Shown here one piece after another: positions 29,075 through 38,330 of a DNA stretch of 64,000 nt; within the stretch, counting starts at the first letter, position 1, and every line of letters starts with the position of its first letter. The position numbers and the translations under genes are program-made. Under the pieces are notes generated by a model, which worked only from the letters and a program-made list of their open reading frames with translations, was not told the origin of the DNA and ran no database searches. The stretch covers positions 124,001-188,000 of the forward strand of contig NZ_FMAD01000008.1 in NCBI RefSeq assembly GCF_900094595.1, read 5' to 3'. The stretch comes from Cupriavidus alkaliphilus (GTDB taxonomy: Bacteria > Pseudomonadota > Gammaproteobacteria > Burkholderiales > Burkholderiaceae).

Positions 29075-30249
29075 TGCGCGGCCTGGCTGCGGCGGCGTGC
29101 GCGGTGCTGGTGGCCGTGCTGGCCGCTGGTTGCGCCGCCAGCGTGCGCGGCACCGGCGACCTGGGCGTGGTAGTGGAGCGCGCCGCGGGCCGGCTGCAGA
29201 TCGTGGAGACCACCGGCACGACCCGCCTGGCCACGGTCGAGGGACTGGGCGACCTGTCGCACGCCAGCGTGGTGTTCTCGCGCGATGCGCGCTACGCCTA
29301 TGTCTTCGGCCGCGATGGCGGCCTGACGCGCGTCGACCTGCTCGGCGCCCGCATTACCCACCGCGTGCTGCAGGCAGGCAACAGCATTGGCGGCGCCATC
29401 TCGCAGGACGGCCGGGTGGTGGCGGCGCAGAACTACACGCCGGGGGGTATCCGCCTGTTCGATGCCCAGACGCTGGAACCGCTGGCGGAGCTTCCCGCCA
29501 TCGGCAGCGACGGACGCCGCGCCAAGGTAGTCGGACTGGCCGACCTGCCCGGCCGGCGCTTCGCCGCCAGCCTGTTCGAATCCGGCGAAATCTGGATCAT
29601 CGATGCCGGCGACCCGCGCCACCCGCAGGTGACCCGGCTGCCCGCCGGCCACGAGCCTTACGACGGGCTGGTCACGCCCGACGGCCGCTGGTACCTGGCC
29701 GGCCTGTTCGGCGAAGACGGGCTGGCGCTGGTCGACCTGTGGCAGGTTCCCCCTCAGACGCGGCGCATCCTGTCCGGCTACGGCCGCGGCAACGCGCCGC
29801 TGCCGGTCTACAAGATGCCGCACCTGCGCGGCTGGGCCATGGCGCAGGGCATGGCATGGCTGCCGGCGATCGGGCGCCATGAAGTACTGGTGGCCGATCC
29901 GGCCAACGGCTGGCGCGAAGCGGCGCGCGTGGCGCTGGCGGGCCAGCCGGTATTCGCCATGGCGCGGCCCGACGGGCGCCAGGTCTGGGTCAATTTCGCC
30001 TTCCCGCATAACGACACCGTGCAGGTGATCGACACCGCCACGCGCCAGATGGTGCGCACGCTGCAACCCTGCCGCGGCGTGCTGCACATGGAATTCACGC
30101 CCAAGGGCGAGGCGCTGTGGCTGTCCTGCCGCGACGACAACCGCGTCGAGGTTTACGACACCGCCACGCTGGAACGCCTGGCCACGCTGCCGGCCGACAA
30201 TCCCAGCGGCATCTTCTTCACCGCGCGCGCGCAGCGCTTCGGCATGTAG
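29074..30249 (+). CDS. nirF: Heme d1 biosynthesis lipoprotein NirF
   Basis: The protein is 391 residues and begins MRGLAAAACAVLVAVLAAGC, a lipoprotein signal with lipobox LAAGC. The mature part is a d1-type eight-bladed propeller related to the d1 domain of NirS but without a c-heme motif. It is needed for a late periplasmic step of heme d1 synthesis. Family motifs visible are YVFGRDGGLTRVDLLG and AQNYTPGGIRLFDAQTLEPL, followed by the YDGLVTPDGRWYLAGLFGEDGLALVD stretch. The start overlaps the nirC stop. A possible upstream frame from 29014 lacks a signal and is rejected. nirDL follows after 8 bp. Confidence 0.93.
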   Translation: MRGLAAAACAVLVAVLAAGCAASVRGTGDLGVVVERAAGRLQIVETTGTTRLATVEGLGDLSHASVVFSRDARYAYVFGRDGGLTRVDLLGARITHRVLQAGNSIGGAISQDGRVVAAQNYTPGGIRLFDAQTLEPLAELPAIGSDGRRAKVVGLADLPGRRFAASLFESGEIWIIDAGDPRHPQVTRLPAGHEPYDGLVTPDGRWYLAGLFGEDGLALVDLWQVPPQTRRILSGYGRGNAPLPVYKMPHLRGWAMAQGMAWLPAIGRHEVLVADPANGWREAARVALAGQPVFAMARPDGRQVWVNFAFPHNDTVQVIDTATRQMVRTLQPCRGVLHMEFTPKGEALWLSCRDDNRVEVYDTATLERLATLPADNPSGIFFTARAQRFGM

Positions 30250-30257
30250 GGCACGCC

Positions 30258-31247
30258 ATGTTCAACGAGCAAAGCCTCTACGACCAGCTGCAGCGCGGCT
30301 TCCCGCTGCTGCCCCGGCCCTACCAGGCGCTGGCCGCGAAAGCCGGACTGTGCGAGCACGCGCTGCTGAGCTTGCTGGCGCGCGATCTCGGCAGCGGGCG
30401 CATCAGCCGCGTCGGCGCCGTGTTCGCGCCGAACGTGATCGGCGTCAGCACGCTGGGCGCCTTGTCGGTGCCCCCCGCGCAACTGGACCGCGTGGCGGCG
30501 CGCGTCAGCGCCTGCGCGGCGGTCAGCCACAACTACGCGCGCAGCGGCCACCGGTACAACCTGTGGTTCGTCGCGGGCGCGCGCGAGCGCGGCATGCTCG
30601 ATGCCACGCTCGCGTCGATCGGCGAGCTCACCGGCCAGGCGCCGCTGGTCCTGCCGATGACGCGCGAATACCACATCGACCTAAGCTTTCCGCTGGCGCG
30701 CCAGCACGGTACCCGCCCGCGCCGGCCCGCCGGGCTGGCGGCGCCCGCCGCCGCCGTGGCGCTGGACGACGATGACTGGCGCCTGGTCGCGGCGCTGGAA
30801 GCCGGCCTGCCGCTGACGCCGCGCCCGTTCCATGCGCTGGCCACACAGGCGCGCCTGGGCGTACCGCAGGTGCTCGAGCGGCTGGCGCAATGGTCCGCGC
30901 AAGGCGTGATCCGGCGCATGGGGGTGGTGTTGCGCCACGGGCGCTTCGGCTACCGCCACAACGCCATGTGCGTGTGGGACGTGCCCGACGGCCGTGTCGA
31001 CGCCATCGGCACGCGGCTGGCGCGGCAGCCGCGCGTGACCCTGTGCTACCGCCGCGAGCGCCGGCTCCCTGACTGGCCCTACAACCTGTTCGCGATGATC
31101 CATGCCCGCAGCGCGCAGGACCTGCAGCCCGCGCTGGCCCGGATCCGCGCCGCCGCCGGCCTGGAGCAGGTGCCGGGCTCGGTGCTGGTCGGGACGCATT
31201 GCTACAAGCAGCGCGGCACGCGCTACGCCATCCAGGTGCCGGCATGA
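30258..31247 (+). CDS. nirDL: Fused siroheme decarboxylase subunits NirD and NirL
   Basis: The 329-residue protein contains two copies of an AsnC/Lrp-like unit with an N-terminal winged helix and a C-terminal RAM-like sheet. The first copy has PRPYQALAAKAGLCEHALLSLLARDLGSGRISRVGAVF and the SHNYARSGHRYNLWFV stretch (about residues 90-105), and the second has PRPFHALATQARLG with FGYRHNAMCVWDVPD and TLCYRRERRLPDWPYNLFAMIH. Siroheme decarboxylases remove two acetate carboxyls in heme d1 synthesis. NirD and NirL are separate in Pseudomonas but fused in Paracoccus; here they are fused. It overlaps nirG by ATGA. Confidence 0.93.
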   Translation: MFNEQSLYDQLQRGFPLLPRPYQALAAKAGLCEHALLSLLARDLGSGRISRVGAVFAPNVIGVSTLGALSVPPAQLDRVAARVSACAAVSHNYARSGHRYNLWFVAGARERGMLDATLASIGELTGQAPLVLPMTREYHIDLSFPLARQHGTRPRRPAGLAAPAAAVALDDDDWRLVAALEAGLPLTPRPFHALATQARLGVPQVLERLAQWSAQGVIRRMGVVLRHGRFGYRHNAMCVWDVPDGRVDAIGTRLARQPRVTLCYRRERRLPDWPYNLFAMIHARSAQDLQPALARIRAAAGLEQVPGSVLVGTHCYKQRGTRYAIQVPA

Positions 31248-31753
31248 ACGGCGCCGCCGCGTCGTGCGACGCCATCGATCCAGCCGATCGTCCCGATCCC
31301 TTCGATGCGCTCGACGCGCTCGACCGCCGCATCATCAACGCCCTGCAGCGCGGCCTGCCGCTGGTGCCGCGCCCGTACGCCGAAGCCGCCGCGGCGCTCG
31401 GCATCAACGAGGCCGTGCTGCTGGCGCGGCTGCGCGCGCTGCTTGCCGCCGGCGTGCTGACGCGCTTCGGTCCGCTGTACCAGGTGGAGCGCGCCGGCGG
31501 CCGCTTCGTGCTGTGCGCCTGCCATGCGCCGGCGGCGCGACTGGAAGCCGTCATAGCCGCCATCAACGCCCACCCTGAAGTCGCGCACCACTACGCGCGC
31601 ACGCATCACCTGAACCTGTGGTTCGTAGTGGCCGTCGTACGGCCGGAGCAGGTTGCGCCGGTGCTCGCGCGCATCGCCGCGGCGGCCGGGGTCGAGGTGT
31701 TGCCGTTCCCCAAGGAACGGGAGTTCTTCGTCAACCTCTATCTGCCCGCCTGA
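31244..31753 (+). CDS. nirG: Siroheme decarboxylase subunit NirG
   Basis: The protein is 169 residues, a single AsnC-like unit. It has PLVPRPYAEAAAALGINEAVLLARLRALLAAGVLTRFGPLYQVERAGG around residues 35-85 and HHYARTHHLNLWFVVAV near residue 110, the conserved His-Tyr-Ala-Arg motif used in decarboxylation. The ATG overlaps the nirDL stop, and its own stop overlaps the nirH start. It is assigned nirG by order and by the NHYxR-like motif of the first half of NirDLGH pairs. Confidence 0.88.
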   Translation: MNGAAASCDAIDPADRPDPFDALDALDRRIINALQRGLPLVPRPYAEAAAALGINEAVLLARLRALLAAGVLTRFGPLYQVERAGGRFVLCACHAPAARLEAVIAAINAHPEVAHHYARTHHLNLWFVVAVVRPEQVAPVLARIAAAAGVEVLPFPKEREFFVNLYLPA

Positions 31754-32298
31754 TGCCAACCACTGCCGACGCCGCCGATCCCACTGACCTGGCGCTGATC
31801 CGCGCCACCCAGGCCGGCCTGCCGCTGGTATCGGCCCCGTACGCCGCGGTCGCCGCGGAACTGGGCCTGACCGAGGCGCAAGTGATCGCACGCCTGGCGG
31901 CGATGCAGGCGCGCGGCGTGCTGCGCCGCATCGCCGCCGTGCCCAACCACTACCGGATCGGCTGGCGCGCCAACGGCATGACCGTGTGGGACGTCGACGA
32001 TGCCGACATCGATGGGCTGGGCGCGCGCATCGGTGCCCTGCCTTTCGTCAGCCATTGCTATCGGCGACCGCGCCGCTTGCCGCACTGGCGCTACAACCTG
32101 TTCGCGATGGTCCACGCCCGTTCGCGCGAAGAGGCCGCGCCCCAGATCGCCGCGATCGCGGCGCTGCTGGGCGACGCCTGCCGCGCGCACGACGTGCTGT
32201 GGTCCACCCGCGTGCTGAAGAAGACCGGGCTGCGGCTCGCGCCAGCCGATGCCCACACCCCGCCGGACCCCGGCCCGGAACGAACACACCCGGACTGA
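31753..32298 (+). CDS. nirH: Siroheme decarboxylase subunit NirH
   Basis: The 181-residue protein is the partner of NirG, with SAPYAAVAAELGLTEAQVIARL in its helical part, RRIAAVPNHYRIGWRANGMTVWDV split around residues 57-80, and SHCYRRPRRLPHWRYNLFAMVHARS (conserved Cys-Tyr-Arg-Arg). It starts inside the nirG stop. The last residues (PERTHPD) are coded by a 15-bp tandem repeat, and the stop codon TGA is the first base triplet of the second repeat unit, so the C-terminus is set by repeat sequence rather than by conserved code. Confidence 0.9.
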   Translation: MPTTADAADPTDLALIRATQAGLPLVSAPYAAVAAELGLTEAQVIARLAAMQARGVLRRIAAVPNHYRIGWRANGMTVWDVDDADIDGLGARIGALPFVSHCYRRPRRLPHWRYNLFAMVHARSREEAAPQIAAIAALLGDACRAHDVLWSTRVLKKTGLRLAPADAHTPPDPGPERTHPD

Positions 32299-32338
32299 AC
32301 ACACCCGGACTGAACACACCCGGACCGAACACACCAAC
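32281..32338. repeat. 15-bp tandem repeat between nirH and nirJ
   Basis: Three full units YGAACACACCCGGAC (32281-32295, 32296-32310, 32311-32325) and a partial fourth copy (CGAACACACC from 32326) run head to tail. The repeat begins inside the nirH 3' end and stops about 15 bp before nirJ. Since the unit is a multiple of 3 and each middle copy begins with TGA, copy number change would keep nirH intact apart from its last residues. Confidence 0.9.
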
Positions 32339-32352
32339 AGGAAGCCCCAACC

Positions 32353-33516
32353 ATGTTCCGCCTGTCCCGCTTCATGGAAGCCCTGCGCGATGACGGCCCG
32401 GTGCCGCCTCCGCGCCAGCCCGCCGGCCCGGTGGTGATCTGGAACCTGATCCGCCGCTGCAACCTGAACTGCCGGCACTGCTACGCTACCTCGGCCGACA
32501 CCGACTTCAAGGGCGAGCTCGATACCGCCGAAGCGCTGGACGTGCTGGGCCAGTTGCGCGCGGCGCGCGTGCCGGCGCTGATCCTGTCCGGCGGCGAGCC
32601 GCTGCTGCGGCCGGACCTGTACGAGATTGCCGGGCACGCGCGCGCGCTCGGCTTCCACCTGTCGCTGTCGTCCAACGGCACGCTGCTCGATGCCGGCCAC
32701 GCGGCGCGGCTGGCGGCGGCTGGCTTCGACTACGTCGGCGTCAGCCTCGACGGCCTGCCCGCCACGCATGACCGCTTCCGCCGCAGCGACGGCGCCTTCG
32801 CGCGGGCGCTGGCAGGCCTGCGCACGGCACGCGCGGCCGGGCTGCGCGTGGGCGTGCGCATGACCCTGACCGAAGCGAACGCGGCACAGCTGCCCGAGCT
32901 GGTGGCGCTGGCCGAGCGCGAGGGCATCGACAAGTTCTACCTGTCGCACTTCAACTATGCCGGCCGCGCGCGCAGCCACCGCGCCGAGGACGCGCGCCAC
33001 GCCCGCACCCGCGCCGCGCTGGACTGGCTGTTCGACCACGTATGGCAGCGCGCGCGCCAGGGGCATGCGGGCGACTTCGTCACCGGCAACAACGATGCCG
33101 ACGGCGTGTACCTGCTGTACTGGATCGCCAGCCGCTTTCCGCACCGCGTCGCCGACATGCGCCAGCGGCTGGAGCGCTGGGGCGGCAACGCCACCGGCGT
33201 TGGCGTAGCCAATATCGACAACCTGGGCAATGTCCATCCCGACACGATGTGGTGGCACGTGACGCTGGGCAATGTGCGCCAGCGTCCGTTCGGCGAGATC
33301 TGGGCCGACCGCGCCGATCCGCTGATGGCGGGCCTGGCCAGCACGCCGCGTCCGTTGCAGGGGCGCTGCGCCGGCTGCGCGTACCGCGCCATCTGCAACG
33401 GCAATACACGCGTGCGCGCCTTTGCGCTGACGGGCAACCCGTGGGCCGAGGACCCGGGCTGCTACCTGAGCGATGCCGAGATCGCGCACGCGCCAGGCGC
33501 GGAGGTCACGGCATGA
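32353..33516 (+). CDS. nirJ: Radical SAM heme d1 biosynthesis protein NirJ
   Basis: The 387-residue protein has the radical SAM cluster site Cys36-x3-Cys40-x2-Cys43 in RRCNLNCRHCYA, the SAM-contact motif SGGEPLLR (GGE) at about residue 79, and a C-terminal SPASM-like cysteine set in GRCAGCAYRAICNGNTRVRA and DPGCYL that binds a second iron-sulfur cluster. NirJ replaces two propionates of didecarboxysiroheme with oxo groups. AACAGGAAG precedes the ATG. Its stop overlaps the nirN start (ATGA). Family length is about 380-400. Confidence 0.95.
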   Translation: MFRLSRFMEALRDDGPVPPPRQPAGPVVIWNLIRRCNLNCRHCYATSADTDFKGELDTAEALDVLGQLRAARVPALILSGGEPLLRPDLYEIAGHARALGFHLSLSSNGTLLDAGHAARLAAAGFDYVGVSLDGLPATHDRFRRSDGAFARALAGLRTARAAGLRVGVRMTLTEANAAQLPELVALAEREGIDKFYLSHFNYAGRARSHRAEDARHARTRAALDWLFDHVWQRARQGHAGDFVTGNNDADGVYLLYWIASRFPHRVADMRQRLERWGGNATGVGVANIDNLGNVHPDTMWWHVTLGNVRQRPFGEIWADRADPLMAGLASTPRPLQGRCAGCAYRAICNGNTRVRAFALTGNPWAEDPGCYLSDAEIAHAPGAEVTA

Positions 33517-35021
33517 CAGCGCTGATCCGATGGTTGTGCATGCTTGCGCTCGCCTGCGTCGCGCAAGCCGCGACGGCGGCCGACCCGGCCGCGCTCTATG
33601 GCCAGCACTGCGCCGCCTGCCATGGCGCCGACCGCCTCGGCGCCATGGGGCCCGCGCTGCTGCCGGAAAGCCTGGAGCGCCTGCGCGCCGGCGAACTCGA
33701 CGCGGTGCTGCGCGACGGCCGCGCCGCCACGCAGATGCCGGCGTTCGCGGGCACGCTGGCCGCGGCCGAGCTGCAGGCGCTGGCACGCTGGCTGCGCACC
33801 GCGCCCGCCGCCGCGCCGCAGTGGGACGACCAGGCCATCCGCGCCAGCCATGTCGTCCACCACGCGCCCGGCAGCCTGCCGGCACGGCCGGTGTTCCGCG
33901 CCGACCCGCAGAACCTGTTCGTCGTGGTCGAGGCCGGCAGCCATCACATGACCGTGCTCGACGGCGACCGCCTGGCGCCGGTGCATCGCTTTGCCACGCG
34001 CTTCGCGCTGCATGGCGGGCCCAAGTTCAGCCGCGACGGCCGCTATGTCTACATGGCCAGCCGCGACGGCTGGGTCAGCAAGTACGACCTGTGGAACCTG
34101 GCGTATGTGGCCGAGATCCGGGTCGGCGTGAACACGCGCAACGTGGCCGTCAGCGATGACGGGCGCTGGGTACTGGCCGGCAACACGCTGCCGCGCACGC
34201 TGGTGCTGTTGGATGCCGACGACCTGTCGCTGGCACGGGTGATCGACGTCGCCGGGCGCAACGGCGAGCGTTCGCGCGTCTCCGCGGTCTACGATGCCGC
34301 GCCGCGCCACAGCTTTATCGCCGCGCTGAAAGACATCCCCGAGGTCTGGGAGATCCCGTATGCCGACGCCGCGGGCGCGCCGCTGCCGCCTTCGGCGCTG
34401 CTGCAGCCGCGCGCGATCGAACTGGACGAGGTGCTCGACGACTTTTTCTTCGACCAGCCCTATCGCCATATCCTGGGCGGCTCGCGCCAGGGCGGCGGGC
34501 AGGTGATAGACCTGCAGCGCGGGCGCAAGGTGGCGCCGCTGGCGCTGGGCGGCATGCCGCACCTGGGCAGCGGCATCACCTGGCAGCGCGATGGCCGTGA
34601 AGTGATGGCCTCGCCCGACCTCGGCCAGGGGCGCATCACGGTGATCGACATGCAGGACTGGCACACCGTCGCCACCGTGCCGACCAACGGCCCGGGCTTC
34701 TTCCTGCGCAGCCATGAGCGCACGCCCTACGCCTGGGCCGACGCCATGATGAGCGCCCGGCGCGACACCCTGCAGGTCATCGACAAGCAAAGCCTGCGCG
34801 TGGTCGGCAGCGTCACCCCCAGCCCCGGCCGCACCGCCGCGCACGTCGAGTTCACGCGCGACGGGCGCTACGCGCTGGTCAGCCTGATGGAGCGCGACGG
34901 TGCCATCGTGGTGTATGACACCGCCACGTTGCAGGAAGTCAGGCGCCTGCCGATGGACAAGCCCATCGGCAAGTACAACGTCTTCAACAAGACCACGCGC
35001 TCGGCCGGCACCAGCCACTGA
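33513..35021 (+). CDS. nirN: Dihydro-heme d1 dehydrogenase NirN
   Basis: NirN is a paralogue of NirS that makes the last double bond of heme d1 in the periplasm. The protein has 502 residues with a signal peptide (MTALIRWLCMLALACVAQAATA), a c-heme site Cys33-Ala-Ala-Cys36-His37 and a C-terminal d1-type propeller with RYVYMASRDGWVSKYDLWNLAYVAEI and RYALVSLMERDGAIVVYD stretches. It lacks the NirS-type catalytic histidine contexts. Its ATG overlaps the nirJ stop. A CDS frame much further upstream (33042) is a shadow. nirE follows after 32 bp with a separate ribosome-binding site. Confidence 0.94.
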   Translation: MTALIRWLCMLALACVAQAATAADPAALYGQHCAACHGADRLGAMGPALLPESLERLRAGELDAVLRDGRAATQMPAFAGTLAAAELQALARWLRTAPAAAPQWDDQAIRASHVVHHAPGSLPARPVFRADPQNLFVVVEAGSHHMTVLDGDRLAPVHRFATRFALHGGPKFSRDGRYVYMASRDGWVSKYDLWNLAYVAEIRVGVNTRNVAVSDDGRWVLAGNTLPRTLVLLDADDLSLARVIDVAGRNGERSRVSAVYDAAPRHSFIAALKDIPEVWEIPYADAAGAPLPPSALLQPRAIELDEVLDDFFFDQPYRHILGGSRQGGGQVIDLQRGRKVAPLALGGMPHLGSGITWQRDGREVMASPDLGQGRITVIDMQDWHTVATVPTNGPGFFLRSHERTPYAWADAMMSARRDTLQVIDKQSLRVVGSVTPSPGRTAAHVEFTRDGRYALVSLMERDGAIVVYDTATLQEVRRLPMDKPIGKYNVFNKTTRSAGTSH

Positions 35022-35053
35022 GCCGTGGCGCAATCCCATTGCAGGAGTCCAAC

Positions 35054-35866
35054 ATGCAAGCACCGCTGAAGCCCGGCAAGGTCTGGCTGGTCGGCGTCGG
35101 CCCCGGCAGCCCGGACCTGGTCACGGTACGCGCCATGCGCGCGCTGGCCGCCGCGGAAGTCTGGCTGGTCGATGACCTGGTCTCGCCGGAAATGGCCAGC
35201 TATGCCAGCCCCGGCACCCACGTGGAGTGGGTCGGCAAGCGCGGCGGGCGCTGCTCGGTGAGCCAGCAGCGCATCCAGCAGCTGACGCTGCAGCATGCGC
35301 TGGCCGGCCGCACGGTGGCACGCGTCAAGGGCGGCGATCCGCTGCTGTTCGGGCGCGGCGGCGAAGAAGCCGCGTTCCTGCGCGGCCACGGGCTGCAGGT
35401 CGAGATCGTCAACGGCATCAGCAGCGGCATGGCCGCCGCGCAGGCGCTGGGCATTGCGCTGACGCATCGCGCGCACTGCCACGGCGTGACCTTCGTCACC
35501 GGCCATACCAGTGCCCACGGCTCGCCCGACTGGCACGCGCTGGCGCGCGGCGGCACCACGCTGGTGATCTACATGGGCATGAGCCGCATCGCCGCGATCC
35601 GCGACGGCCTGCTCGCCGCCGGCATGGCGGCCGGCACGCCGGCGGCGGTGGTGATGCACGCCGGCAGCGAGCACGCGCGCAGCTGGACCGGATCGCTTGG
35701 CACGCTGGCGCAAGCGCTGGCGGCCGGGCTGGCAAGCCCGGCGGTGATCGTGGTGGGCGCGGTGGTCGGCGACGCGAACGCGCTGCTGCCGGTGCTGGAG
35801 AGCGACCCCGTATTTCTGGCCGAAGCCGCCACGCTGTGCACTGCAGCGCACCAGGCGGCGGGATGA
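35054..35866 (+). CDS. nirE: Uroporphyrinogen-III C-methyltransferase NirE
   Basis: The 270-residue protein is a SUMT that makes precorrin-2, the first dedicated step to heme d1 in the cytoplasm. Motifs visible are VWLVGVGPGSPDLVTVRAMRAL (residues 10-31), RVKGGDPLLFGRGGEEAAFLR around residues 92-112 (SAM and substrate binding), VNGISSGMAAAQALGIALTHR and YMGMSRI. A GGAGTCCAAC region precedes the ATG, and a TTG 15 bp upstream is less likely. It is the last gene of the nir operon as seen here. A weak GGACCG-ATAG-CGGTCC hairpin follows. Confidence 0.95.
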   Translation: MQAPLKPGKVWLVGVGPGSPDLVTVRAMRALAAAEVWLVDDLVSPEMASYASPGTHVEWVGKRGGRCSVSQQRIQQLTLQHALAGRTVARVKGGDPLLFGRGGEEAAFLRGHGLQVEIVNGISSGMAAAQALGIALTHRAHCHGVTFVTGHTSAHGSPDWHALARGGTTLVIYMGMSRIAAIRDGLLAAGMAAGTPAAVVMHAGSEHARSWTGSLGTLAQALAAGLASPAVIVVGAVVGDANALLPVLESDPVFLAEAATLCTAAHQAAG

Positions 35867-35894
35867 GCGGACGCGGGGCGCTGAGGAATCCCGC

Positions 35895-35910
35895 GGACCG
35901 ATAGCGGTCC
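35895..35910 (+). terminator. Weak hairpin after the nir operon
   Basis: A 6-bp stem (GGACCG, CGGTCC) with an ATAG loop lies 28 bp after nirE and is not followed by a T-run. It may be only an attenuating or stabilising structure. Confidence 0.3.
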
Positions 35911-35951
35911 AACGCATCAGGACCGCAACCGCTCACGCGCCATCGCCGATC

Positions 35952-36161
35952 ATGCAACGTCTGCTTATCATCCTGGGCTGCCTGCTGCTTGCCGCCGGCG
36001 CCGCCTGGCCCTGGCTGTCCAGGCTGCCGTTCGACCGCCTAGGCCGCCTGCCCGGCGATATCCATATCGTCCGCGACGGCTTCAGCTTCTACCTGCCGAT
36101 CACGACCTGCATCCTGGTGTCGGTGGTGGTTTCGGTCGTGATCTGGCTGTTGCGGCGCTGA
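35952..36161 (+). CDS. DUF2905-family small membrane protein
   Basis: The 69-residue protein has an N-terminal hydrophobic helix (MQRLLIILGCLLLAAGAAWPWLS), a short loop with the family signature FDRLGRLPGDIHIVRDGFSFYLPI (split around residues 25-49) and a second helix TTCILVSVVVSVVIWLLRR. These are the hallmarks of DUF2905. The function is unknown. It is on the same strand as the nir operon, 85 bp after nirE, and converges with the chemoreceptor gene. Confidence 0.85.
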   Translation: MQRLLIILGCLLLAAGAAWPWLSRLPFDRLGRLPGDIHIVRDGFSFYLPITTCILVSVVVSVVIWLLRR

Positions 36162-36188
36162 TCCGGCGCTGATCCCGCGCCAGCGGCT

Positions 36189-38141
36189 TCAGGCCGCGTG
36201 CGCCTCAGTCCGGAACACCGCCACCGCCCGCTGCATCTGCAGCGCCTGCTCCCGCAAGGACTGCGCCGCGGCCGCGGCCTGCTCGACCAGCGCGGCGTTC
36301 TGCTGCGTGACCTGGTCCATCTGCGCCATCGCCTGGTTGACCTGGCCGATGCCGGTGCTCTGCTCGCGCGAGGCCTGGCTGATGTCATCCATCATCGCCG
36401 CGACCCGGCCGATGGCGGCGACGGTGCCTGCCATGGTCGCAGCGACATCGAGCGCCAACGTATTGCCCGCGGCCACGCGCTCGCCGGATTGCGAGATCAG
36501 CAGGCGGATCTCCTTGGCCGCGGCGCCGGCGCGCTGCGCCAGCCCGCGCACTTCGCTGGCCACCACCGCGAAGCCGCGGCCGGCCTCGCCCGCGCGCGCC
36601 GCTTCCACCGCCGCGTTCAGCGCCAGGATATTGGTCTGGAAGGCAATGCCGTCGATCACCGCGATGATGTCGGCGATGCGCCGCGAGTCGGCGTCGATCG
36701 CCTGCATGGTCTGCTGCATGCGGCCGACCGCGTCGCCGCCGGCACGCGCCGCTGCCGACGCCTCGCGCGCCAGCGCGCTGGCCTGCCCGGCGTTGCCGGC
36801 ATTCTGCTGCACGGTCGCGGTCAGCTGCTCCATGCTGGCCGCGGTCTGCTCCAGCGACGCCGCCTGTTCCTCGGTGCGCTGCGACAGGTCGATATTGCCT
36901 TGCGCGATATCGGCGGCCGCGGCCAGCACGTTTTGCGCGCCGGCCTTGGTGTCACCGATCAGCGCGCGCCAGCCGGCGGCCAGCGCCAGCAGGTGCCGCT
37001 TGACCTCGCTCAGCTCGTCGCGCCCGCGCACCGCAAGCCCCACGGTCAGGTCGCCGGCATTGATGCGCGCGACCATCGCGGCGACCTCGCTCACGTCGGC
37101 GCGCATGGCGCGGCTGAAGCCGATGAACAGGTAGAACGCGGCGCTTACCGTCACCAACGCAATGCCGGCCAGCCAGGCAAATTGCCGGGCCTGCGCCGCG
37201 GCACGCTGCGCCAGCATCCCGGCGGCGATCGCGGCGAATTCGCGGCTGGCTTCCGCCACGCCATCGATGGCGGCGGTGGCTTCGTCGAAATAGGCTTTGG
37301 CCTCGATATCGATGCCGGCCGCGCCCAGCATGCGCACCTGCAGCGTGCGATGGAAACGGTCCATCGCGTCCAGCCGTGCCAGCGCGGCATCGATGCGCGT
37401 GCGGTAAGCGGGTGCAGCCCTGCCGACGCGAGCGATGTCGCGCCGTATCGCGTCCAGCCCTGCGCGGATCTGCTCGGCCAGCGCGCCCAGTCCCGCCTGC
37501 TGCGCCGCATCCGCATAGCCGCCCCGTGCAATGATGCCCGCGCCGCGGCCGCGCGCCAGCGCGCTCTGTTCGGCCAGTTGCGGCATCGGGCCCGTCAGCA
37601 GGCTGACCAGGTAGTAGGAGCCGGCCTCGCTGTCCAGCGCCAGGCGCGAGCGCTCGGCGACGTCGGCGATATACGCCTGCGTCTGCCGCACCAGTGCGCT
37701 GTGGCGCTCGAACAGCGGCCCCGCCGTGGTGTCCAGGCCAGGCCCGCGCACTTGCTGCCAGCCCTGCTCCAGCTGGCGCATGCCGGCCGCGAGTTCAAAG
37801 CCGGGGTTCTGCGCGATGCTGCGCGCCAGTGCGGTAAGGTTGGCCGCCGCCTTTTCGTCCGCCTGGTCGAAGGTGGCGCGGAAGGCGGCATTGCCCGACA
37901 GCACCGCATGCGCGGCGCCACGCCGGACCTGGGTCTCGCGCATGAAGTCGAGCGCGTGCCCGACCACCGCCAGCCCGCGGATTTCCTGGCTGGTGATGCT
38001 GCGCGCTTGCGCCGCGTCGCGCAGCGCCACGGACAGCGCGCCGACCAGGGGCACCAAGAACAGCACGGCAATCAGTGCCAGCTTGCGGCGGATATTCAGG
38101 CGCGCCATCAGGCGCTCGGCGGGAAGGAACAGGGCGGGCAT
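36189..38141 (-). CDS. Methyl-accepting chemotaxis protein with a double helical ectodomain
   Basis: Starting at the ATG 38141, the protein has 650 residues: a first TM helix ([20 protein letters not shown]), a periplasmic helical domain of about 270 residues, a second TM ([20 protein letters not shown]), a HAMP domain and a signalling domain with the hairpin tip [46 protein letters not shown] around residue 510. The ectodomain contains [15 protein letters not shown], which resembles the Gln-x-Glu-Arg-Gly core of NIT (nitrate/nitrite sensing) domains, with Glu replaced by Arg. The C-terminus lacks a CheR/CheB pentapeptide. An ATG at 38108 is also possible. It converges with DUF2905. Confidence 0.87.
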   Translation of the reverse strand: MPALFLPAERLMARLNIRRKLALIAVLFLVPLVGALSVALRDAAQARSITSQEIRGLAVVGHALDFMRETQVRRGAAHAVLSGNAAFRATFDQADEKAAANLTALARSIAQNPGFELAAGMRQLEQGWQQVRGPGLDTTAGPLFERHSALVRQTQAYIADVAERSRLALDSEAGSYYLVSLLTGPMPQLAEQSALARGRGAGIIARGGYADAAQQAGLGALAEQIRAGLDAIRRDIARVGRAAPAYRTRIDAALARLDAMDRFHRTLQVRMLGAAGIDIEAKAYFDEATAAIDGVAEASREFAAIAAGMLAQRAAAQARQFAWLAGIALVTVSAAFYLFIGFSRAMRADVSEVAAMVARINAGDLTVGLAVRGRDELSEVKRHLLALAAGWRALIGDTKAGAQNVLAAAADIAQGNIDLSQRTEEQAASLEQTAASMEQLTATVQQNAGNAGQASALAREASAAARAGGDAVGRMQQTMQAIDADSRRIADIIAVIDGIAFQTNILALNAAVEAARAGEAGRGFAVVASEVRGLAQRAGAAAKEIRLLISQSGERVAAGNTLALDVAATMAGTVAAIGRVAAMMDDISQASREQSTGIGQVNQAMAQMDQVTQQNAALVEQAAAAAQSLREQALQMQRAVAVFRTEAHAA

Positions 38142-38330
38142 GGATCGTCGCAGAGGGGCTAGGTTTCCCCCTGCTATCGGCCCGGTTTGGCGGTGCTGAA
38201 GCGCAGATGTACGGGTTTTTGACGATGCGCAAATGCGGTGCGACAAAAGCGCTGAAGTAGGGCAAACCGCGCGCTGCTCAGGGGCATGGCGCCCTGTTTG
38301 CGGGCCGCCTTGCCGCCATCGCCGCTCCGC

